A stretch of 64,000 nucleotides of DNA from Acanthopleura granulata (Eukaryota > Mollusca > Polyplacophora > Chitonida > Chitonidae): positions 992,001 to 1,056,000 of the forward strand of contig JABBOT010000039.1 in assembly GCA_016165875.1 (NCBI GenBank), in the 5' to 3' direction. The translations under genes were made by a program, and so were the position numbers. This document shows positions 10,401-20,391 of this stretch, in pieces. The notes beneath the pieces are model-generated. The model was not told the DNA's origin and made no database searches. It saw only the letters and a list, made by a program, of their open reading frames with translations. Position 1 is the stretch's first letter. Every line of letters begins with the position of its first letter.

Positions 10401-12216
10401 ATTACCGGAAGAGGGAACTGAAATTCAGTCATGTTTTGTTACGCAAATAACTGTAAGCAGCTATTTTGTATAAAAGGTTTTGCATTAAATCAAACGTTAA
10501 ATCTCGACAAGTTTTCCAAGCTGTACCGTTTTTAATATTATTTCATCTGTATTTAATTAGTTGGCTTGGCTAAATGTCGATCTCCGTCATTTTCAAGGAA
10601 TTAAGTAAATGCTTTTCATTTTAATAAGCGACATCCTCGAGTGTCATCTTCGTCTTTCAGCTCATGAATATCCCTAGAAACAAAGATTTTGTAACTAGAA
10701 ATTCCATGAGCTACTTCTGAATTCTATTACAAATGAACTCCACAGACCATTCTTAGAAATAACCTGAAATTCATAGAATTCTCCCAGGTTTCTGCCTGTA
10801 TATCTTATGGCATATTCGATCACTGCCCAAAACGGAAAATAATCCAAAAATAATATCGCTAGAGAGAAAAAAAATAACAAGTCAAATAGAAAAGAAACCT
10901 CGTGTGGAGATCGTCATACCATTAGCAGCGGCGTTCATCACTTCCTGCAACGTTGGTTTTGTTGACACAGCGTTCTGGCCTACTGCTTTGATTGGCTCCT
11001 CCCATCTTCTCAAGGCGTTTATGATTGGCTCTGTTCCGGTTTGAATGATGCTTATCTGATCAACAAAAGCGTTTTCCACTTTAGAAGAGTCTACTTAAAA
11101 TCTAAAGCCTCGAAACTTTCACAAAAGATGGACGTGTTGATAGCTGAGACAGATACCTGTACTTAATTGGGACAGAAATTAAAGACAGAGAAAAGTTGGA
11201 AAATGAAGACAATTATGCTCTCAGTTGAAAATTCATAATTAAGGCACGGTTAACTTAATTGTGTCCAACATATAGATAAATTTAACTTTAAAATAACGCT
11301 TTGGATAGCAATATGTCTTATTGTTTCTTCAACGGAAGACGGGCTACACAAAAGGGTCCAAATCGCTTTAAATGCGAGTAGTTTTCTGCTGTGATTCTGC
11401 AGTGTTTGTGTACGTCTCATTGTTTTGTACGTACACATACACCTAAGGGTGTGACTTTCACCAAGAAAGAACAAAGGTGTACACAGCCTTGTATCCTTTC
11501 GTTAAAGGCGTGAAGGAGTTTTACGAGCTTCCCATTAATTTGTTTTACTCACCGATCGTGTCAACCATGTTAAGCCTGTTGTCAACGGAATGAGAACTTT
11601 CGCCCCTATGATGTTAACCCCCGGGATGAGCAGTAATGTGCTGGCAACAGTGTTGATGGTACCACATCGCTTATTTAAATCGCCCAGGCCGTCGTATATA
11701 CCGACAGAGTCTTTGACGAATTCTTCGACGCGCACGCGCGGAGCGTCCAGCTCATTATAGCAGCCCAGAGAGGTAGAGGCCTGCTGATGGAGGTCGTTAA
11801 GAGAATTGAGAAGCTTGTTGGTTTGTTGAAATCCTTGGGCATTTTCTGAAAAGACATTGTGGTTCGGGAGAGAGAGGAACATCACATTTATAAATATGAT
11901 TAACAAAAACTTCAGCACGGTGAATAAACAATTAATCAAGACTGGAAGTCATTTCCCAAGCAAGACATCATAGGCCTAATTTCTGGGGAAAACAAGAACT
12001 CATGCCCTCGAAAAGGAAGTGAAAATGCGTTTTAATGTACAAAGGGCGCTTTCGTTTGCAAATTCAGTAAAACGATTTCCCCAAATACTTTCAATAGTCG
12101 CTATTCGGCGAAAGTAGTCCAAGTGATAACCGACATACCGATAAGAAGGACGAAGGCCACAAAGGCAGCCGCTCTGTACAGGAATGTCATGCTGAGATGC
12201 TTCTCACCGACTTCTC
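4284..12216 (-). CDS. Gene A: secreted helical protein of unknown function, eight coding exons
   Basis: Function not recognised. Coding exons in transcript order are 12190-12139, 11845-11553, 11156-10920, 10141-9905, 8908-8818, 6911-6758, 6263-6122 and 4486-4284; each has AG/GT borders and the phases agree from exon to exon, apart from one missing base inside exon 3. The product would be about 469 residues. It starts with a hydrophobic signal peptide (MTFLYRAAAFVAFVLLI). A second hydrophobic stretch lies near residues 83-112 (VASTLLLIPG...). The rest looks like amphipathic helices, with five arginines at about 348-352 (GGWGRRRRRAIQ), a possible proprotein-convertase site. The last exon carries the block FLAIDYTQTFWERP, shared with gene A' at 528-745. 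Scattered cysteines (GCY, KRC, VACG, TACQ, LCLS, VCAT, QTCS) suit an extracellular protein. The start ATG is the first after the 5' acceptor at 12217. A membrane-inserting role is possible from the hydrophobic segment but not shown. Confidence 0.8.
4964..5588. mobile_element. Long palindromic fold-back element (MITE-like), intron 7 of gene A
   Basis: The two halves are inverted copies of about 310 bp each around a centre near 5276. Matching blocks include GCACAGCTAGCT (left) with AGCTAGCTGTGC (right), TCAACCGGAA with TTCCGGTTGA, GTAAACCATC with GATGGTTTAC, and CTTAAATTCCA with TGGAATTTAAG. Arms are imperfect (roughly one mismatch per 6-8 bases by eye). No coding capacity. Ends are placed where pairing stops; no target duplication was identified. 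Confidence 0.7.
5874..6033 (+). mobile_element. SINE-1, 5'-truncated (gene A intron 7)
   Basis: From GGCTTCCTCTCCGGCC to the tail ACTAATCAGATAAATAA. Confidence 0.8.
6122..6263 (-). CDS. Gene A exon 7
   Basis: 142 nt, phase 0 in and phase 1 out; acceptor CTGTTACAG, donor GTAAGT. Encodes QALRQKRDVCATVRQIMDGS followed by a helix ending KVMPQLP. A second in-phase acceptor at 6303 would add 13 codons (EIPVFQQDIQLLQ). Confidence 0.75.
6325..6560. repeat. Degenerate CATTACACTTCTGT-type tandem repeat (gene A intron 6)
   Basis: Variants of TCATTACACTTCTG spaced about 15-30 bp. A second simple block, GGACAGTAATAGTAAT, follows at 6650-6740. Confidence 0.5.
6758..6911 (-). CDS. Gene A exon 6 (basic cluster)
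   Basis: 154 nt, phase 2 in and phase 0 out; acceptor TTTATTACAG, donor GTAGGG. Encodes DVERILRDELGFDLD, a lysine/aspartate-rich helix, then KFFGGWGRRRRRAIQ. The five-arginine run could be cleaved by a furin-like protease; that is inference. Confidence 0.8.
6912..8400. other. Gene A intron 5, distal part: nothing recognised
   Basis: AT-rich sequence without repeats or exon signals that fit gene A phases; open stretches are short and lack splice context. Confidence 0.5.
8402..8495 (-). mobile_element. SINE-1, 3' part (gene A intron 5)
   Basis: CTCAAGAATATTTCACTTAT and GGTGGGAGGAAACCGGGCAG are well preserved. Confidence 0.8.
8818..8908 (-). CDS. Gene A exon 5
   Basis: 91 nt, phase 1 in and phase 2 out; acceptor ACAATTACAG, donor GTAAGT. 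Encodes TIDVINSGFDPIQQYLDEVD followed by KVLDTKLCLS, an acidic amphipathic helix. Confidence 0.8.
9033..9226 (+). mobile_element. SINE-1 (gene A intron 4)
   Basis: B-box part GTGAGTTCAAGCCC through the body to AAATAAATAAATA. Confidence 0.75.
9905..10141 (-). CDS. Gene A exon 4
   Basis: 237 nt, phase 1 at both ends; acceptor AATCGCAG, donor GTAAGT. Alanine-rich amphipathic helix sequence (KVACGSTRSGLLGNMETAAS, then DTACQSVKEFF). It is the same size as exon 3, but I see no clear similarity between them. Confidence 0.85.
10920..11156 (-). CDS. Gene A exon 3, with a one-base frameshift
   Basis: A long pyrimidine tract and TACAG acceptor precede 11156; the donor is GTATGA after 10920. Read in phase 0 from the exon 2 junction it gives VSVSAINTSIF...ALDFK and then a TAG near 11093. 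Read backwards from the exon 4 junction the open frame is ...DSSKVENAFVDQISIIQTG. Both readings are helix-like and meet at the stop, so one base appears to be missing there. With that base the exon is 238 nt and its phase fits both neighbours. Alternative: a short unseen exon plus an acceptor at 11091 or 11079. Confidence 0.65.
11553..11845 (-). CDS. Gene A exon 2
   Basis: 293 nt between a TTTTCAG acceptor and a GTGAGT donor; enters in phase 1 and ends in phase 0. It encodes a hydrophilic helical part (QQTNKLLNSLNDLHQQ), a GCYNELD motif and then a 30-residue hydrophobic segment. Start-like codons upstream in the same frame lie in the intron and are not used. Confidence 0.85.
12139..12216 (-). 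CDS. Gene A exon 1 (coding part 12190-12139) with 26 nt of 5' UTR
   Basis: The acceptor TTCTTCCAG precedes 12216. The ATG is at 12190, followed by 17 codons of a hydrophobic signal peptide and one extra G, then the donor GTATGT. The 26 nt before the ATG are untranslated and are joined to the leader exon at about 12965-12904. Confidence 0.8.
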
Positions 12217-12635
12217 CTGGAAGAAGAATAAACAAGAATGGAATGGTACGAGTATGGATAAAGATATTTGTCAGTCTAAAAATGTGTCCATGAATTCGCA
12301 TGGATTACATTTCTTGCCATAGGAAATCAAGTTTTAAATTCAGTTTTGCATTGTGAAACTTTGCCCTACTGGATTTGCAATGATAATTTTTCCAGTGTTA
12401 CCTATGTTACCAATGTTACCTAAAACTTTGAAGAGTGCAGTTTTAACATGCAGGATTCATACATTTGTAACAACTTTATCCAATGCTACAAGCGCTACTA
12501 ATTTTATCCTATGCTAATGCATTTCTCACTTTACACTGATATTGTTATTATATAAAGGATAAGTATAAGTATGTTATTCGCTCAGCATCCTCCACAACAC
12601 ACTGCTAGATAAATGTAACTGTTAAAGGTATGCAT

Positions 12636-12690
12636 GTATGCTTGGGGTTTTACGTCGTACTTAGCAATTTTTCAGCCATGCGACGACAAT
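12636..12690 (-). mobile_element. SINE-2 3'-end fragment
   Basis: GGGGTTTTACGTCGTACTTA, AATTTTTCAGCCATGCGACG. Confidence 0.45.
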
Positions 12691-12903
12691 AGCAACTTTT
12701 GAAGCTCAGTTGCAGGCATTTGACTTTGAGGTCTATAATGCAGCGTTTTCTCTCAACAGGTGTGAAAAGTATTTTTGACCATGGAAAGGGCAAATAATGA
12801 TATGTAACAATATTTGTGACAATCAAGAGACTAATATTGAGCTAAACCGAACGTCGCACAAGATTTTAGCCTTACTACTTAATCAAGACAACATCTTACT
12901 CAC

Positions 12904-12965
12904 CGCACTCCCACACTCTTGGATGTACGAGAATGGCAGTTCTCGGAGAGACAGGTTATTCACTA
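12904..12965 (-). other. Gene A noncoding 5' leader exon (predicted)
   Basis: A strong donor (GCG then GTGAGTAAG) lies at 12904/12903, about 60 nt downstream of where a TATA box at 12990-12998 would place transcription start. The next acceptor is at 12217, just before the coding start of gene A. The transcription start (about 12965) is estimated only from TATA spacing. Confidence 0.5.
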
Positions 12966-12989
12966 CTCTCGATGGTCTAATAGTCGACG

Positions 12990-12998
12990 TATATATAG
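12990..12998 (-). promoter_or_regulatory. TATA box of gene A
   Basis: On the minus strand the sequence reads CTATATATAC, followed about 90 nt downstream by a consensus splice donor and then by gene A, with no other gene between. A TATA box suits a strongly or inducibly expressed secreted protein; that is inference. Confidence 0.5.
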
Positions 12999-13344
12999 TG
13001 ATTCCTGCAAGGTAACACTTGGCTAAAGAAAATACTAAAATGTCAATGCATGACGTGGACCGTGATAAAAATCATGTTACGTACTGCTAAACAACATGTG
13101 ATGTCACATCATGCTAAAGTAAACAGCAATGTGATATGGGGTGGGCCGTCAATTACCATATCATATTAACAATGCTAAAATTCAAATGTGACATTGCATT
13201 TTGTGGGCCTTGGAAATGACAAGTTGCAGAATTTCTGAAAACTGGCGAACATAATCTGCTTAATTATTATTACGTTGTGGGTCTAGAAAAATAGTAAGCT
13301 AGTAAAATAGTAAAAGCTCGGCCCTCTTAATCAGGGTAGTAGGG

Positions 13345-13579
13345 GCCTCCGTGGCCGAGGGGGGGGGGTTATCGCGCTAGTGCAGCGTAATGACCCAGTT
13401 GCCTCTCATTATAACGGCTCGTGTGAGTTCAAATCCAGCTTATGTTGGTTGCCGGGAAGGTTTGCCGGCAACCTGCTGATGATCGTGGGTTTGAACGGGT
13501 TCTGTCCTGTTTCCTCCCACCATAACGCTGGAGGTATAAGTGAGATTCGACATAAAAATATCAGTCAAATAAATAAAAT
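13345..13579 (+). mobile_element. SINE-1, full length
   Basis: tRNA-like head (GGCCTCCGTGGCCGAG), B box GTGAGTTCAAATCC, tail AGTCAAATAAATAAA. A run of nine G replaces part of the A box. Confidence 0.85.
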
Positions 13580-13765
13580 AATGCTAGTAGGCCCCCATGC
13601 GGACCGAAGGATGATACTTAGGTACTTCCGAATTTCCGTCCGCTGTCATACGTCAGAAACATGTTTCGAGTGTGCCTTGCGGGAATTTCTTCTGGGGGCA
13701 AAAGAAAACCCGCGTAGCTATGTTAAAGCATAGCTTCCCTCGGAAGTAACACGCAGGTCATCGCT

Positions 13766-13985
13766 GAAAACTAACGACTGCTTCTCTTTGCATGAATCCG
13801 TCCTAATTTTTATATTTATTTATTTTTTCACTTCTGTGAAGGTTTGTGTTATTTGTTGTTTTTTGGTTTTTTTTGGAAATTGGTCTGGCGATTACTCACC
13901 GCGAAACGCCCATTTTGGTTGACGGCCGGTATACGAATGTCGTTTCGACGCCTTTTTCGACGTTTTTCTTTTAGATGCATGGGTT
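13766..13985 (-). repeat. Dispersed repeat X, copy 1
   Basis: Shares blocks such as TGAATCCGTCCTAA, GTGTTATTTG and GGTATACGAATGTCG (plus-strand reading) with copies 2 and 3. It contains the donor of the exon-like segment and its downstream intron. Confidence 0.5.
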
Positions 13986-14090
13986 GTTCCACCTGTGTCG
14001 ACTGGAGGTGAGGAAAGTGCCCCATCCTGTCGTCCCCGTGATATGCCTTCTCTTCTGTGTAATTCCAGTGACGTCCAATATATTGCATTT
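13899..14090 (-). pseudogene. Basic exon-like segment with splice donor, member of a dispersed family
   Basis: On the minus strand an open stretch (SRGRQDGALSSPPVDTGGTT, then lysine/arginine-rich residues, ending RQPKWAFRG) runs into a consensus donor GCG/GTGAGT at 13899. The same donor-side sequence recurs in degraded form at 18236-18425 and, further truncated, at 19398-19520, so this is probably a piece of an old mobile element or duplicated gene. A second open frame overlaps, so the coding frame is not certain. Family unknown. Confidence 0.35.
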
Positions 14091-14299
14091 AACACAGTGC
14101 AATTTGTTGCTAGGGGGTGTAAGTTGTTATGTTTTAAACACCTACGAGAATAGGAAGAATAAAAGAGGCCAGATTTCACCGGCAACGTGTGACTGTTTGC
14201 CAAGTATCACACTCTCGACGCTGCTGTGGTTTTAATCTTTATCACAGCCCATTAATTATATTATTTTATATTACATTTCATATATACCTGTTTATATAG

Positions 14300-14451
14300 A
14301 CGATGCATTTCTGAATATTGTAAGAAGGGCTAAAACCAACCACGGCAGTGCAATGGCATACATCATTGATGGGATTGTGTACAAGAAAATAGTCCCAGAC
14401 GACAACGAGAGCCCAACCATCCACTTGACCTTCACTATGAACGCTGGTTAG
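14300..14451 (+). CDS. Gene D: orphan terminal exon
   Basis: An acceptor (TTTATATAG at 14291-14299) is followed by 50 complete codons after a 2-nt split codon, ending in TAG at 14449-14451. The peptide begins DAFLNIVRRAKTNHGSAMAY, continues IIDGIVYKKIVPDD and ends IHLTFTMNAG. Its composition (N, D, T, G, with alternating hydrophobic residues) looks like a globular beta-rich domain, but I do not recognise the family. An AATAAA follows at 14559-14564. No upstream exon in matching phase was found back to gene A, so this may be a retained gene fragment, or the end of a gene with a very long intron. Confidence 0.55.
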
Positions 14452-14558
14452 TTAATTTAAAATTTTAAGGTAAACTGTACAATATTCTTGTATGTACATG
14501 TGCCATAACTGATCATAGTAATATATATAAATGTATGCGCAAGACATACACAATTTCT

Positions 14559-14564
14559 AATAAA
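14559..14564 (+). promoter_or_regulatory. PolyA signal AATAAA of gene D
   Basis: Lies 108 nt after the gene D stop codon and before the next SINE-1 copy. Confidence 0.45.
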
Positions 14565-14617
14565 CATGAACTTGAAATATCTATGTTATCAGTTTCGGTA
14601 TAGCTATTGGTGCTGAG

Positions 14618-14862
14618 GGACCTCCGTGGCTCAGTCGGTTGGCGCGCTAGCGCAGAGCAATGACCCAGGAGTCTCCCACCAATATGGGCTCATATCCAGC
14701 TCATGGTGACTTCCTCTCTGGTCGTATGCGGGAAGGCCTGCCAGCTACAAGGTCTGGCCGTGGCTTTGCACAGTTTCCTCCCACAATAATGCTGGCCGCC
14801 GCCGTATAAGTGAAATATTCTTGAGTACGTCGTAAAAAAACCAATCAAATAAATAAATCAAT
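14618..14862 (+). mobile_element. SINE-1, full length
   Basis: Head CCTCCGTGGCTCAGTCGGTT, body, tail CCAATCAAATAAATAAATC. The B box is damaged (CTCATATCC). Confidence 0.85.
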
Positions 14863-15084
14863 ATAATGGTGCTATTAACAAGATTCAGGAGGGTCGTTAT
14901 TTTTATTACGTGTATTTGAGTGATTAAAAAAAGATATAACTGTTGCTGTGTAGGATTGTACAATTTATATAAAAATGTTATGTGTTTAAACAAGTTTTTT
15001 CAAACAGAGTCAGCTTGTTTTCTTCTTTAAAATAGACGCGTATGACCAGCGTAACCAGCTACAGATGAGTTGCCCATTACACAA

Positions 15085-15304
15085 GGCACCTGCCCCCCGG
15101 ATCACGAAGCGATCTTAGACTTAAATCAAAACTTCAGTCATTAAACTTGGTATGCTCCTTTCTCTTATTTTAGCTGATATTTGCTTTACAATAACCTACA
15201 CAGAATTTACATTATCAATCAATATTTTGAGCCTGTGACGTATGAAATAACAATTTGAAATTTTGACTTAAGTCTGAGATCTCTTTGTGGTCCTGGGGCC
15301 TGGT
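15085..15304. mobile_element. MITE-R copy 1, about 50-bp terminal inverted repeats
   Basis: Left end (CCGGATCACGAAGCGATCTT, then AGACTTAAATCAAAA) pairs with the right end (TTTTGACTTAAGTCTGAGAT, then CTCTTTGTGGTCC). No coding capacity. Confidence 0.65.
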
Positions 15305-15429
15305 GTAGTCTGAATTTGAGGTTGATGGTAGTTACATGCCAATTGTACTTTTGTATGTATGAATTGTGTCATGCAAATTTTGGAAATTGAAAGACAGCTC
15401 ATGACTGCATGAGATACTGAACATTACTG

Positions 15430-15562
15430 CCAGACCTTCCCACTTACGGCCGGAGAAGGAAGCCAGCAGGAGTTGAACTTGAACTCACAGCGACCGCATT
15501 GGTGGGAGGCTTCGGTCATTGCACTGCGCTAGCGCGCTAACCGATTGAGCCACGAAGGCCCC
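15430..15562 (-). mobile_element. SINE-1, head half only
   Basis: Contains GCGCTAGCGCGCTAACCGAT and GAGCCACGAAGGCCCC; the 3' half is missing. Confidence 0.8.
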
Positions 15563-15670
15563 TTAAAACAAGTACATGTGCGAACAACTCTGCAAATTAT
15601 TTCCAGACATTTTTGTTCTGATGGGAGTAAGTTTCTAGATGACTTCAGGTTTTATATTTCATATTAATTA

Positions 15671-16748
15671 ACTTTCAGCCACGTCCCTATTACACAGTTT
15701 ACTTCAATCCAAGACTTTCAACCACGTCTCTATTACACAGGTTACTGCAATCCAAGACTTTCCACCACATCCCTATTACACAGTTTACTTCAATCCCACA
15801 CTTTTAACCACATCCCTTTTACACAGTTTACTGCAATCCCACACTTTTAACCACATCCCTATTACACAGTTTACTGCAATCCAAGACTTTCAACCACATC
15901 CCTATTACACAGTTTACTGCAATCCCACACTTTCAACCACATCCCTATTACACAGTTTACTGCAATCCCACACTTTCAACCACATCCCTATTACACAGTT
16001 TACTGCAATCCAAGACTTTCAACCACGTCTCTATTACACAGTTTACTGCAATCCCACACTTTCAACCACGTCTCTATTACACAGTTTACTGCAATCCCAC
16101 ACTTTCAACCACATCCCTATTACACAGTTTACTGCAATCCAAGACTTTCAACCACATCCCTATTACACAGTTTACTGCAATCCCACACTTTCAACCACAT
16201 CCCTATTACACAGTTTACTGCAATCCCACACTTTCAACCACATCCCTATTACACAGTTTACTGCAATCCCACACTTTCAACCACGTCTCTATTACACAGT
16301 TTACTGCAATCCCAGACTTTCAACCACATCCCTATTACACAGTTTACTGCAATCCCACACTTTTAACCACATCCCTATTACACAGTTTACTGCAATCCAA
16401 GACTTTCAACCACGTCTCTATTACACAGTTTACTGCAATCCCAGACTTTCAACCACGTCTCTATTACACAGTTTACTGCAATCCCAGACTTTCAACCACA
16501 TCCCTATTACACAGTTTACTGCAGTCCCACACTTTCAACCACGTCTCTATTACACAGTTTACTGCAATCCCACACTTTTAACCACATCCCTATTACACAG
16601 TTTACTGCAATCCCAGACTTTTAACCACATCCCTATTACACAGTTTACTGCAGTCCCACACTTTCAACCACGTCTCTATTACACAGTTTACTTCAATCCC
16701 AGACTTTCAACCACATCCCTATTACACAGCGCACTTCAATCTCAGACA
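15671..16748. repeat. 43-bp minisatellite, about 25 copies
   Basis: Unit contains CACATCCCTATTACACAG and TTTACTGCAATCCCACAC. Two variable sites (CATCCC/CGTCTC and CCAAGAC/CCCACAC) alternate along the array. Confidence 0.95.
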
Positions 16749-17047
16749 AGTGTGAAAATCTCTTGGAAGAATTATATCTGACAATGGAAAATATTTTTTA
16801 TTGTTGTTCTTTTTTTCATTTGAACTGCATCCTGTCGGGCCGTGACAAATACTAGCTGATTAAATGAGTCTTTACATGAATAACCTGCTTATGAAGCTCA
16901 GTGACGTATACACATGGTAGGCAGAGCATTAGCGGACAAAAACCGTCTGGAAAACGAACGGTGAAGTCTCATATCGGGAAGAATAGTGCGGACATAAGTG
17001 AAGACAGGATCCAAAAACAGCCATGTAGCTCAGTATATATATATGTA

Positions 17048-17330
17048 TGTTTTGGTTCTTACGTCGAACGTAACAATTCTTCAGTCTTCTGATGATGAGG
17101 CGTACTTAGAATGTTTATATTCTGTGTCTTTTTGCAGCAGGGCGAGTCCATGCGGCCAAAGTGCTACCGCCACTGGAACACCATGCCGAAGACACCTGAC
17201 ATGACACCCCACCCAGTCAGATTATACCGACACCGAGCCGACGAGCCTCGTTTCCTTGCCCTGACGTCTCAGTGCTGAGAGCTAAGCGAGGGTGCAACAA
17301 GTATCATTTTTCAAGTGTTTGGTATCACCC
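17048..17330 (-). mobile_element. SINE-2, most of the body
   Basis: GTTTTGGTTCTTACGTCGAA, the core ACACCCCACCCAGTCAGATT and CTCAGTGCTGAGAGCTAAGC, in inverse orientation to the copy at 22456. Confidence 0.65.
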
Positions 17331-17844
17331 GACATCGAGGCGGACGCTCTAATCACCACGCACCGAGGCGGTCATCGCAAGTTGTGAAAGCAAGGCAGCG
17401 ACATTCAGTGTGAATAACTACCAGAACACCTATCTATGCGTGAATTGAACGTGTTTTGAAATGGGAAAGTGTTTAATACTAACAGTATATTTGTAACTTG
17501 TAAGTGCAGAAATTATCTAGCACTGAACAGAAATGATTCGTGAATTTATATTTGATGTTCTTGTGCAGCGCATGCGGCGTAAGCCTGTGAATAAATCACA
17601 TAATGAAACAAGAATACACATAAAATGGCGCCCACACTTGTCCCCGATATTAACCCAACAGATGCCGCTATCGCCTGTTATTGCTCCGAGGAACCTAGGG
17701 ATGTCCATACACAATGCAAACACAACATGTTATGAAAATAAATGAAGCGAAAATATTGTTGCATCTGTTACAGTACTACATGTATCCCCACTCATTTCAA
17801 ATAAAAAATGGAAGTAACGAGTTTATTTACTTCAATACATGCAT

Positions 17845-17925
17845 TTATTTATGTATTTGATTTCTGGTTTACGCCGTAGTCAAGAATATTTCACTTCTAC
17901 GACTACGATCAGCTATCATAATGCT
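17845..17925 (-). mobile_element. SINE-1 3' fragment
   Basis: TTTACGCCGTAGTCAAGAAT and TTTCACTTCTACGAC after a TTTATTTA tract. Confidence 0.65.
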
Positions 17926-18235
17926 GAAATAGAAATTTGTCACAAACTTCGCTGTCCTATCAACATTTTGGCCAAAAATTCACCGTCATACAGGTGGTAA
18001 TCTTCATTACAAGGATAATCTTCATGACCGACACTTATCCAGCCATGAAGACAAAGACTATGTATTAAGCATTTCAGAACTCCATATGTTATGAACAATT
18101 TATATCCTCGTCAATGCCTCATCCCAAACAGTTCAATACTAGGAATTTACATAATGCCAAAATCGTGAATGAATAAAACACTACTGTCGTTTGGAAACGG
18201 GAAACAAACTTGAGGACATGCCGACGTTTCGTCTT

Positions 18236-18425
18236 TATTGAAAATTGTTGACTGCTTCTCCTTTGCGTGAATCCGTCCTAAATTTTATCAATTTTCTTAG
18301 TTCTTTGTTGGTATGTGTTATTTGTCCTCTTTTGGAAAATGGCCTTGCGAATACTGATCCGGAAAGCTCAATCTGGTTGACGGCTGGTATACGAATGTCG
18401 GTTTCGACCTTTTGCTTTATGTAGG
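18236..18425 (-). repeat. Dispersed repeat X, copy 2
   Basis: Same block order as copy 1 (TGAATCCGTCCTAA, GTGTTATTTG, GGTTGACGGCTGGTATACGA). The splice donor is lost: plus-strand ACTCACCGC has become ACTGATCCG. Confidence 0.5.
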
Positions 18426-19397
18426 GCAGTTTTAACCTCCCTGTCTACGACTGTGTTCCCGTGGATACTAATATGACTTGGTATGCAACAGAATATAATA
18501 TCTTATTTCTTTTAATCAGTGTTCTATTTAAGGTTAATTTCAAGAATTACGGGATTTTTATATTTCTAGATTTCTGGATTGAGAATGACAGAAAAGCTGT
18601 TCTCCACCATTTTCACACTGTCACTTTTCCAGTCGAGTATGCTGTGTATGAGTAAAGATGGGAAGTTGCCAAGTAAGTACTAGCTTCAGTATGCAGGGTT
18701 GTCAGGTTTCCACCTGCCATAATGCTGGAAACTGTCGTTTAAGTGATTTCTCACAACAAAGAATTTTTAAGAATGTCTTGTCCTATTCATTGTCATATTC
18801 ACCCTTTTTGATTTATTTATTAACTTGATTGGATTTTTAATGATATTGACGTTACGGATATTTCGGTTATTTATCTGTCTTTAAAGGAAACTACAGGCTC
18901 TCCAGATGGTACAGCACATGTGGGCTTCTACCTGTAACAAAGACAACAATGGTTTCCTGACACGCCGACTTTACGACAAAAGGAATCGTTTCGATTTTGA
19001 TGTCGTGAATCATCCTGCTTGGATAGGAATATATCGAATGGTCCTGCATATGGTGTATACATATTTCGCCTTTTAGCATTTGCTAGATCCTGTGTGCTAT
19101 GTGACGATTTTAATCAACGCCACAATTTATTACTTAGTAAATGTAAACAGAGTGTTTAGAATATCTGGGACTCTGCTTTATAATTGTATCCATTTCCGCT
19201 TAACCCGGGATTAATGGACTTACGTTCATCGTGTTGACTATGATGTCCACGTTGGATATATGAACAGTTGCAATCAAAGCTCAGCTGACGTACATATTTG
19301 ATTATCGACCCCATATATACTAAAATGGTACACGATTTGAAAACTGATTTTATTCATCCGCCTCGATCGAACATTCACTGCGTGTTTTTGTCATCAT

Positions 19398-19520
19398 TGA
19401 AAAAGGTCGACTGCTTGTCTTTGCGTGAATCTGTCCTAGTTTTTATATCTACATATTTTCTTACTTCTTCGGTGGTGTTTGTGTTAATTATCGTTTTTGG
19501 AAACTGGTCTTGTGACAAGA
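19398..19520 (-). repeat. Dispersed repeat X, copy 3 (truncated)
   Basis: Retains GACTGCTTGTCTTTGCGTGA and the GGAAACTGGTCTTGTGA block, then diverges before the donor. Confidence 0.4.
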
Positions 19521-20373
19521 GACATGTATTTCATTGCCAAACTGAAAAAGCTCGAAAGCAGTGAGTCGTAAGTGACTTATTTTTAAGCACAACATCTCTT
19601 AACCACTTTGGCCAGAAAATCTTTCCCGGGTTAGTTGGTCTCTCCCAGTTGCATTCCATCAGTCGAGAAGCCTGTTGTTTGGTAAGCATCTGAGACGTAA
19701 AGTTCATCGGAGTCTAGGATTTTGACATCAGCATAGTAAGCCTACTCTTCATTCGGCGGTTAAATGGGAAGAGAGACAACAGTTCTTTTCCGATAACTTC
19801 TCTTTGGTTAAAGAACTCTGAGTGTCCGGTGGAGTGGGCTCATGTATGAATGACGTGTTTCATATGAGTTTTAGCCACACGGCTAAAAAGAACTAGGTGG
19901 AACTAGATACAATTATAAAGCAGAGTCCTGGAGATTGTGAACAGTCCGTCCGTTTTTACCAACAAGAGATTCGTACTCATTGCGAAACTTAAGAATGAAG
20001 GCGTTTGATGGAATACCGTTGACACGGCAGTTTTTGTAGCAATAACTTGTGACGTTGACAGAAATCATGACACAGCACACAGTATGTAACAAATGCCACA
20101 AGGCGACATACATGTATGTATGCGCCATATGCAGGGCCATCGGGGAGAATATCAGTTGTACCTGGGTCAACGCATTTTCCCTGAGAACTACTGGGCAAAT
20201 ACTCCAAGCCAATGGGCAGCACTTTGGCAGCCGAAGCAAAGCATTAATGATGTGTGTTTTTATGAGCTGCTAACCGCTCATATCTGACGACTGTACAGGA
20301 ATTTCCATTGTCTCCTATTAAACTGAACTTCTTGCCACTTCTGACGGAATCTGTAAAGTTGGCTATTGAAATG

Positions 20374-20391
20374 ACCCCCCCCCCCCCCCGC
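20374..20391. repeat. Poly-C tract
   Basis: Run of at least 16 C; a likely place for sequencing length errors. Confidence 0.8.

Noticed and set aside
11250..11474. Possible missing exon between gene A exons 2 and 3
   Set aside because: Composition is unlike the rest of the protein and no acceptor/donor pair restores the phase; a one-base frameshift in exon 3 explains the conflict more simply.
13327..13400. tRNA gene suggested by GCCTCCGTGG...GTGAGTTCAAATCC
   Set aside because: This is the tRNA-derived head of a SINE-1 copy: the same head recurs at many sites with the SINE body attached and does not fold as a full tRNA.
15671..16748. CRISPR array (regular repeats)
   Set aside because: Units are contiguous with no unique spacers, the sequence is eukaryotic, and no cas genes exist; it is a minisatellite.
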